Part shown: positions 59,001-64,000 of the stretch, piece by piece
Layout: every line of letters begins with the position of its first letter
Numbering within the stretch: the first letter of the stretch is position 1
Assembly (NCBI GenBank): GCA_965229645.1
Contig: OZ245893.1
Location: 2,418,001 to 2,482,000, forward strand
Direction: 5' to 3'
Length of the DNA stretch: 64,000 nt
From: CAXQZM01 sp965229645
Lineage (GTDB): Bacteria; Pseudomonadota; Alphaproteobacteria; UBA7985
The notes under the pieces: generated by a model
What the model was told of the DNA's origin: nothing
The model's input: only the letters and a program-made list of their open reading frames with translations
The model's database searches: none
Position numbers and translations under genes: made by a program

Positions 59001-60460
59001 AACTCGATAGCACAAGTTTGACCTTTGAGCTTGCGAACTGGACGGCGCCCCAGAGCTTTTGGATTGCGGGGGTGGACCAGCCGCAGAAACTTGCAGATTT
59101 TGACGCCACGATCAACATGAGTTTTGCCAACAGCGCCGATGCGGGCTACCGAGGGTTAAACGACCTGAGGTTTGTCGTTGAGGTCACCAACGCGGCGGGA
59201 GGCGGTGTTGGTGTGAATACTTCAGCAAGCGACATAGCAAGCGACGCAGTAGGCGGTGTGGCAAACGACGTGGCAAGCGACGCGGAGGTACAGGAAGGGG
59301 GAGAGACGATAATCAGGGTTGATCTCACCGCAGAGCCGTTGCCAGGGGAGGATGTGACGGTAACCATAGTCGAACAAAATGCCGAGGATGGTGCCAAGTT
59401 ATCCATCAATCCCACTCCACTGACGTTCGACGCCAGCAATTGGAATGTGAAGCAAGACGTTACACTCGAAGGACTGCATGATGATGACGACGAAGATGAG
59501 TTTGTTACGGTGGCGCTGACCGCGTCGGGCGGTGGTTATAATGACGACGTGACTGAGATCATTGTATGGGTGCAGGACGACGATGCGGGGGTTGCGATTG
59601 AAGACACCGATGGTGTGGATGAGGGCGATACAGGTTCGCGCGCGACCTCGATCGCCACAAGCGAAGTCATGGGCGGCCAGTTGGGGGACTTGATCAGCGA
59701 CGCCGTGATCGGCGGTCTGGCGCGTACGCCGACCTCGCGCGATAGGGATTCGATTGAGGAATGGGAGGATTGGTTGTCTCAGAAGGATCTTTATGAGTAT
59801 GCCCAGGGGTCCCAAGACGGCGAGATCGGGGACTATCGGCGCCTGCACGTGCTGTCGGCGCGCGACGGCGGCCAGGGCTTTTCCTTGGTTGACTGGTTCT
59901 CGGTTGGCCTGTCGTCGGCGTCCGTCGATGCAGAACTGCAAGGTGATGGCACCTTCGCCTACGCAATGGTCGGCCGTGAGATGTTCAAGACCGTCGATAT
60001 GGTCGGCGGGCTGCTCTATGGGGTTGAGGCCTCAAGCTGGAACTATGAGGATGAAACCGATGTCGATCGGGCTGGGTTTTCTCTGGGCTACTACGGTGCA
60101 TGGAACAATCGAGGCCTCATCTATACAGGGTCCTCAACCCTGACCTTGTCGCAAAATGACTTTTTGACCACCGCTAGGGCCACGGGCGACGCACGGTCTT
60201 ACCGTCTGATCCTCAAAGGAGGGATCAGCGGCGAACGAGCCTTGGGGACAAATGCAACGCTGAAACCCTATGTTGATCTCATGTACGCGAGCGAACAGGT
60301 GGCAGCCTTCACCTTTTCTGACGGGACGACCTCGGCGAAAAGCACAACGGACCTTGGGCGCTTGGGCGTTGGATTAGAATACGCCACCAACCCCAGCGCC
60401 ACGGGCGATCAATTTATCGTGCGCGGGGAATTGAGCCAGGTGTTCGGCGTGACGAACTGA
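53045..60460 (+). pseudogene. Giant adhesin, fragment C (C-terminal third with most of the barrel)
   Basis: After the IS110 element: nineteen Ig-like units (to about 58470), cadherin-like module (58470-58800), a further beta-sandwich unit (58810-59190), an acidic Calx-beta-like unit (59210-59610, with DDDDEDE), then an autotransporter-type beta-barrel (about 59640 on). The frame stops early at 60458-60460 because of a frameshift; the barrel's end continues in another frame to 60639. It opens with an ATG created at the IS110 junction but has no signal peptide. About 2,470 codons. Confidence 0.85.
53047..58470 (+). repeat. Ig-like repeat array 3, 19 units
   Basis: Nineteen about 95-residue units with a higher-order period of mostly six units (about 1.7 kb): blocks beginning near 53045, 55900 and 57600, with a shorter four-unit block near 54770. 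The last unit is a chimera whose second half (SASDGDVTVDVAAGVAFDSAGNG type) matches another unit class, then runs into the cadherin-like module. Confidence 0.82.
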
Positions 60461-60639
60461 CCTTAAGCGACGGTGAAACCTATACCCCTAATGAAGATCC
60501 CGTGGGTTCGGTCACTTTTGGATGGATCAGCAAGCCAGGGGCCGACTCCGTCGCACGGATTGAGCTGACCTTCGGCGAACTGGGCAACGACGAAGCCCAG
60601 GAAGTCCGCGTCGATGGCACCGTCGATCGAAATTTTTAG
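59640..60639 (+). other. Autotransporter-type beta-barrel, with a frameshift near 60445
   Basis: Alternating amphipathic strands begin at about LVDWFSVGLSSASVDAEL and GTFAYAMVGREMF. In the main frame the protein ends ...ELSQVFGVTN. In the +2 frame it continues DELTLSDGETYTPNEDPVGS, GSVTFGWISKPGADSV, ARIELTFGELG and ends VDGTVDRNF, with a C-terminal Phe as in BAM-assembled barrels. A 1-nt loss (or 2-nt gain) near 60445-60450 explains this. The barrel is about 330 residues. Confidence 0.7.
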
Positions 60640-60702
60640 GACCAAAGCAATGTCCGTGTCCCCTCGGGCGTCGTTGGCACGGCACAAAGTTCGGGCTCTC
60701 TC

Positions 60703-60743
60703 ATACCATCGGTCATAAAAGCTGACACTTTTATGGCCGTTGG
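60703..60743 (-). repeat. Solo R-hairpin, split by an IS4-family element
   Basis: ATACCATCGGTCATAAAAG-CTGACA-CTTTTATGGCCGTTGG is continued by CCGTTGGTATAAG after 61969. It is an R module without L or core, with a stem altered on both arms (CATAAAAG/CTTTTATG instead of CAAAAAAG/CTTTTTTG). It shows that R can exist alone. Confidence 0.75.
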
Positions 60744-61969
60744 CCACAGTGCACGACAGTAGTTGCTGAGGGAGCCGATATGTGCTTGCGGAGGGGACTC
60801 TGCAACAGTGAATCGAGTATCCCCATGATCCGCAAAACCATCGACTCCCTCAGCGCCCAGTTATCGAACAGCGTGCCATTAAGCAAGAACCGTCTTGAAG
60901 TTTTGAGCCTAATGATTGTTGGAATGACCAGTTCTCGGACGCCGAATTTGAGTCACATAAGTTCGAAACTTCCCACAGCAGCGAAAATTCCGAGCATCTA
61001 TCGCCGTATTCAACGTTTCTTCTCTGAAACAAACCTTGTTCAAGATTGGTCAGCATTACTGATTGTACAGATGCTTAACCTTCCAAAGAGCTGAGACCTT
61101 TGTCTTGACAGAACCGACTGGAAGATAGGTTCCACACATATGAATATTCTGGTTCTCGCAGTTGTTACGCGGCGATATAGACTTCCGTTGATGTGGACCG
61201 TGTTGAATAAGCCAGGTTGCAGCAACACCGACCAACGCATTGATCTCATGAAGAGATATTTGAACTTATTCGGAGCAAGCAGCATCAAGACCCTGTTGGC
61301 GGACCGTGAATTTATTGGCGCGGAGTGGTTGAGCTTTCTGGTTGAAAGCGGCGTCCAGACTGCGATCCGCCTCAGATCGAACCAGCGTGTTACTCTTGAG
61401 GATGGTACGCGTCAGAAATTGAGCGAAATAGTTGGGACCAAACGCACGCTTCAAACATTCAGAGGTTATCTTGAGAAAGACGAGCAAGGTAATCCCGTGT
61501 GGCTCAATTTTGCATCCAAATACATTGAGGGCAAAAAACCTAGAAGAACTAGGGATCGGGAGGCCAAAAACAAATTCGGCGGAAAAGAACTTCTGATTGT
61601 CGCTACGAACGGAAATGCTGGTGATGCCATGAAAAGCTACAAACGTCGTTGGGCCATTGAGTGCCTATTTGCAGATGCAAAAACAAAAGGCTTCAATCTA
61701 GAGGACACGCGCTTAACAATCACTAAGAAACTCGATCTACTTATGAGTATTCTAGCATTGGCAATGACCTGGGCCACCAAAATTGGATCTGCAAAAATTG
61801 GAACAGCCCCGAGACCACGAGGGTCTCACGGACGATACAAAAAGTCTGTCTTCAGAACCGGGTTTGACGAGCTTAGGCGGCTTATTCAGATGGAACCAGA
61901 AAAAGCATGCCAGTATTGGCGTAGGTCACGCCTGAGGATATCCTGAGAAGCTACTGTCGTGCACTGTGG
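60744..61969 (+). mobile_element. IS4-family insertion sequence
   Basis: This 1,226-bp element has perfect 19-bp terminal inverted repeats CCACAGTGCACGACAGTAG and a 7-bp target duplication CCGTTGG (60737-60743, 61970-61976). It is inserted in a solo R-hairpin of the repeat family. It carries one transposase frame broken by a stop. Confidence 0.9.
60780..61946 (+). pseudogene. IS4-family transposase with an in-frame TGA
   Basis: A single frame runs 60780-61946 (about 388 codons) with one TGA at 61092-61094, just before CLDRTDWKIG (first DDE Asp). Later: TLLADREFIG (second Asp) and the YREK signature Y-x2-R-x3-E-x6-K in YKRRWAIECLFADAKTKG. The frame is the same before and after the stop, so a nonsense change, not a frameshift, is the break. 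Sequence before the stop (IYRRIQRFFSE) fits the family N-terminus. Other genes here use TGA as stop, so readthrough is not expected. Confidence 0.85.
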
Positions 61970-62206
61970 CCGTTGGTATAAGGGTCATTTAACCTTTCCG
62001 TTGGATAAGGCGGCTGACGTTGATGCGGACATGGATCCTTCCGTCCCATCGGCTACCAACTGGTGATGGATTCTGCGACCTCGCTGCGTTCGGCACAGAA
62101 TGGCGTTGTTCTTTTGCGATATTCAGGCGCTCATCGGTCGCGTGGCGTGCTTTCCCAAAAAATGCGGACGTGAGGCCCTAAATTCAGCAAGCCCCCATCT
62201 GGCGTC
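61970..62206. other. Short intergenic stretch between two IS elements
   Basis: About 230 bp between the IS4-family element and IS110 copy 2. It starts with the leftover R terminus (CCGTTGGTATAAG). Then no gene, RNA or strong palindrome is evident. A segment near 62070-62105 (GATTCTGCGACCTCGCTGCG) loosely resembles the REP-like hairpin at 31601-31624. Confidence 0.35.
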
Positions 62207-62226
62207 ATCTACCGAGTAAGCGCATT

Positions 62227-63198
62227 TTATTTTTGCGCCTCCATCACAACTATCTTGCATTTTGCGTTGATGTGTTCAGCGAGCTTCCTGGCGACCGCAA
62301 TCAGGGCGACCATAGGCTTCTTACCGTTGGCTCTGAGGCGTTCATACTGCTCCTTGGTGACCCCCGTCCTTGAGGCGGCTAAGGCAGCCATGAAGAGGGC
62401 TTGTCGAGGGACAGATCGACCCTTTCCAGTTTTTTGATATCCCGCTCGGTTGCCACTTTGGTTGGCATAAGGAACCAACCCGACGAGGGCTGACACCTGC
62501 TTTCGGTTGATCGTTCCCAGCTCTGGGACAAGGGCTACCATGACCAAAGCACTAACAGGACCAACCCCATGGCAGCTGGTGGCAGCATCGTATTTTGCCT
62601 TCAAGGTGGGGCAAGATTTAATTAAAGCTCTAGCGGCTTCCTCAACCTCTTTGATCCGAACCTTGATCGATTTTAGTGACTGGCTAAGGTGCTTCTTCTG
62701 CAGCGAAGTAATCGCGATACACTGGGCACGGTTTTTCAATCTTGTTTGCTCTTTGACAAGGTCTCCACGATAGGTTACCAAAGTCTTGAGCTCAACTTGC
62801 AATGCGCTCAAGGGTATGTAACGTCTAAGCTGGTTCTTGCGTTCACGCCCATAGAGGGCCAAGGCAAAGGCATCCAAGGGATCGGTCTTGGCCTGGTTGA
62901 GCGACCTGGCGAAGGCAGATGCTTTTCGAGTGTCGGCGCGATGGAGATACCAGTTCGCTTCATGCAATGTTTCGGCGAGTAGGATCTCATATCCACCTGT
63001 TGGTTCGAAAACACACATGGATATTTGGCCGAGATTTTCGACCTCTTTGAGGAGTTTCTTAAGTCCCGTTTTGGAGTTGAGAACCTTGAAAGACTTTAAG
63101 GGTCTATCACTGTCCTTATCCAAGATAGAGACGGCGATGTCAGCCTTTGAGACATCGCATCCAACAAAGATGTTGTTCGGGTGGTGAGTTTGTGTCAT
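62227..63198 (-). CDS. IS110-family transposase (recombinase), copy 2
   Basis: The 323-residue protein is identical in sequence to the copy in the adhesin gene, with the same DEDD and Transposase_20 features. Intact, so this element is a candidate source of the insertion in the adhesin or a daughter of it. Confidence 0.93.
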   Translation of the reverse strand: MTQTHHPNNIFVGCDVSKADIAVSILDKDSDRPLKSFKVLNSKTGLKKLLKEVENLGQISMCVFEPTGGYEILLAETLHEANWYLHRADTRKASAFARSLNQAKTDPLDAFALALYGRERKNQLRRYIPLSALQVELKTLVTYRGDLVKEQTRLKNRAQCIAITSLQKKHLSQSLKSIKVRIKEVEEAARALIKSCPTLKAKYDAATSCHGVGPVSALVMVALVPELGTINRKQVSALVGLVPYANQSGNRAGYQKTGKGRSVPRQALFMAALAASRTGVTKEQYERLRANGKKPMVALIAVARKLAEHINAKCKIVVMEAQK

Positions 63199-63202
63199 AT
63201 CA

Positions 63203-63407
63203 GACCTCCATATAGTAAGCGAGTAGCACTTGATTGTCTTCAGGCGTGGGCTCTAAAGTCCCCGTCCTATTCTACCGATCGTGCTATGAGCCTGGACCAA
63301 GGCGACTCAGATGACGATAGGCGCTCAAAGGCCTGCATTCTGCACAGTCAACCTGGCCCACGTCGATTTGGACCCCCGATCGGGGTCCAAATCGACAAGC
63401 TCAGAGC
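63203..63407 (-). ncRNA. Candidate bridge RNA region of IS110 copy 2
   Basis: Reverse-strand equivalent of the non-coding region in copy 1, including the GTCGATTTGGACCCC hairpin and CGTCATCT (on the minus strand). Same reasoning and the same limits. Confidence 0.35.
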
Positions 63408-63448
63408 CTCCCTATACACGAAATTAAACAGACAATCCTGCGCCAATC

Positions 63449-63725
63449 GGACTCCAAGCCCGCAGGGCGCAGGGAACGCCCGCGCTCCAAGCGCGCGGCC
63501 CCGAGATGAGCTAAGAAAGCGCTTCGGGGTATAAGCGAAGGCCCCGTCCTGCGGTCGGGCTGAGCGAGCCTAGCGAGCGAGGTGAGACCGCACCTAAAAG
63601 GTCGGGCTGAGCGAGCCTAGCGAGCGAGGTGAGACCGCAACTCCAATAAGCCGAAACGCGAAGCGTTTCTGCCGCGAGACACAAAACGGCCAAAAAAGTG
63701 TCAACTTTTTTGGCCGTTGGTATAA
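63449..63725 (+). repeat. Composite repeat R9, expanded variant lacking the L module
   Basis: Starts within an insert related to that of R6 (CGGACTCCAAGCCCGCAGG, GCGCG...CGCGC arms), then CCCCGAG/CTTCGGGG. A tandem pair follows: a GC-rich unit beginning GGTCGGGCTGAGCGAGCC and ending GAGACCGCA, repeated with period 47 at 63553 and 63600. Then GAAACGC-GAA-GCGTTTC and the R hairpin. Its R end precedes pyrH. Copy 2 of IS110 lies immediately to its left and may have removed the L module. Confidence 0.85.
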
Positions 63726-63726
63726 G
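63698..63726 (+). promoter_or_regulatory. Candidate repeat-borne promoter of pyrH
   Basis: GTGTCA (63698-63703), 17-nt spacer, TATAAG (63721-63726), followed by a 27-nt leader with AAGGA before the ATG at 63754. It is the only such case with a normal ribosome-binding site and leader. Confidence 0.5.
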
Positions 63727-63753
63727 GGCCTTCAAACCACGCAAGGACCCGAC

Positions 63754-64000
63754 ATGACTCAGCCCCCGAAGTTTCAGCGTTTGCTCGTCAAATTGTCGGG
63801 GGAAGCCTTGATGGGCGGTCGCCAGTACGGCATCGACCCGCAGTTTCTGGCCCGCGTTGCCCAAGAAGTTGGCCAAGTTCAGGCGCTCGGATGTCAAATT
63901 TGCCTGGTTGTTGGCGGCGGCAACATCTTTCGCGGGGTCTCGGGCGCGGCCCAGGGTCTCGACCGGGTAACGGGGGATCATATGGGGATGCTGGCCACTG
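63754..64000 (+). CDS. pyrH: Uridylate kinase, N-terminal part (runs off the right edge)
   Basis: The first 82 residues include LLVKLSGEALMG (P-loop-like start of the amino-acid-kinase fold), VVGGGNIFRG and GDHMGMLAT, the hallmark UMP kinase segments. UMP kinase phosphorylates UMP to UDP in pyrimidine synthesis. Start ATG 63754 has AAGGA eight bases upstream. The usual upstream gene tsf is replaced by repeat R9 and IS110; the rest lies outside the window. Confidence 0.93.
   Translation, partial: MTQPPKFQRLLVKLSGEALMGGRQYGIDPQFLARVAQEVGQVQALGCQICLVVGGGNIFRGVSGAAQGLDRVTGDHMGMLAT

Larger units (their letters stand above)
62209..63434 (-). mobile_element. IS110-family element, copy 2 (inverted)
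   Basis: 1,226 bp, inverted relative to copy 1, flanked by AT at 62207-62208 and 63435-63436. Rejoining one AT gives GCGCAGGATGACGCC as the original target. Copies 1 and 2 share the target right half ATGACG(G/C)C. The copies look identical where compared, implying a recent transposition. Confidence 0.88.

Noticed and set aside
33000..59900. Many minus-strand open frames within the adhesin gene
   Set aside because: They repeat with the period of the adhesin units and are reverse-strand shadows of the coding frame.
61092..61094. Selenocysteine or recoded TGA in the IS4-family transposase
   Set aside because: No SECIS-like context is evident, and TGA serves as stop for other genes in this window (trmL, ubiB).
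1..64000. tRNA or rRNA genes
   Set aside because: I scanned the intergenic gaps for T-loop and acceptor-stem patterns and for conserved rRNA segments and found none.

Overview
The window looks like chromosome of a GC-rich alphaproteobacterium. The evidence is the gene content: an EnvZ/OmpR-type pair, a Rieske/cytochrome b/cytochrome c1 operon, ubiB, ubiE, a ZapA gene beside a DUF4164-like coiled-coil gene, and a dimethylglycine-dehydrogenase/Rieske-oxygenase cassette. I cannot name genus or species. No rRNA, tRNA or CRISPR array was found.

Region 1 (1-12.9 kb) is housekeeping: the start of ppk (minus strand), hisB, a sensor kinase/response regulator pair, the bc1 complex (petA-petB-petC, minus strand), trmL-hemF (overlapping), msrP, ubiB, ubiE, and an sdhB detached from sdhCDA. 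Cytochrome b has a rewritten Qo-site segment, and cytochrome c1 is far longer than usual. Region 2 (12.9-16.4 kb) is an AT-richer accessory patch: nested inverted repeats, an orphan lipoprotein, a transposase remnant and an IS1380-family element. Region 3 (16.4-31.6 kb) is mnmG, zapA, a small coiled-coil gene, tgt and a FolD-like gene. It continues with two divergent operons that look like a methylated-amine (betaine/dimethylglycine-type) one-carbon catabolism module, then an EamA transporter, a low-molecular-weight phosphatase and a sirtuin. Region 4 (32.2-60.6 kb) is one ancestral giant gene of about 26 kb. It encodes an autotransporter-like adhesin of roughly 8,650 residues: signal peptide, BspA/DUF285 repeats, FN3, about 46 Ig-like repeats of about 95 residues, cadherin-like and Calx-beta-like repeats, and a C-terminal beta-barrel. 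It is now broken by an ISAs1 element, an IS110 element and a terminal frameshift. Region 5 (60.6-64 kb) holds an IS4-family element with an in-frame stop, a second identical but inverted IS110 copy, and the start of pyrH.

The most unusual signal is a family of interspersed intergenic repeats of about 200 bp with several hairpins, present in nine composite copies plus several solo or degenerate hairpins. Each composite copy has a left palindromic module (L), a GC-rich multi-hairpin core and a right palindromic module (R). Stems differ between copies with compensatory changes, while a GTCA loop stays constant. The R end always carries GTGTCA, a 17-nt spacer and a TATAAT-like hexamer. In ubiB, ubiE and folD the ATG lies only 8-10 nt after that hexamer, as expected for promoters giving leaderless mRNAs; mnmG and pyrH also follow an R end closely. 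The family therefore looks like a set of portable promoters. Two IS elements are inserted inside copies of it with clean target duplications.

All calls come from reading the sequence and from knowledge of protein families; no database search was run.
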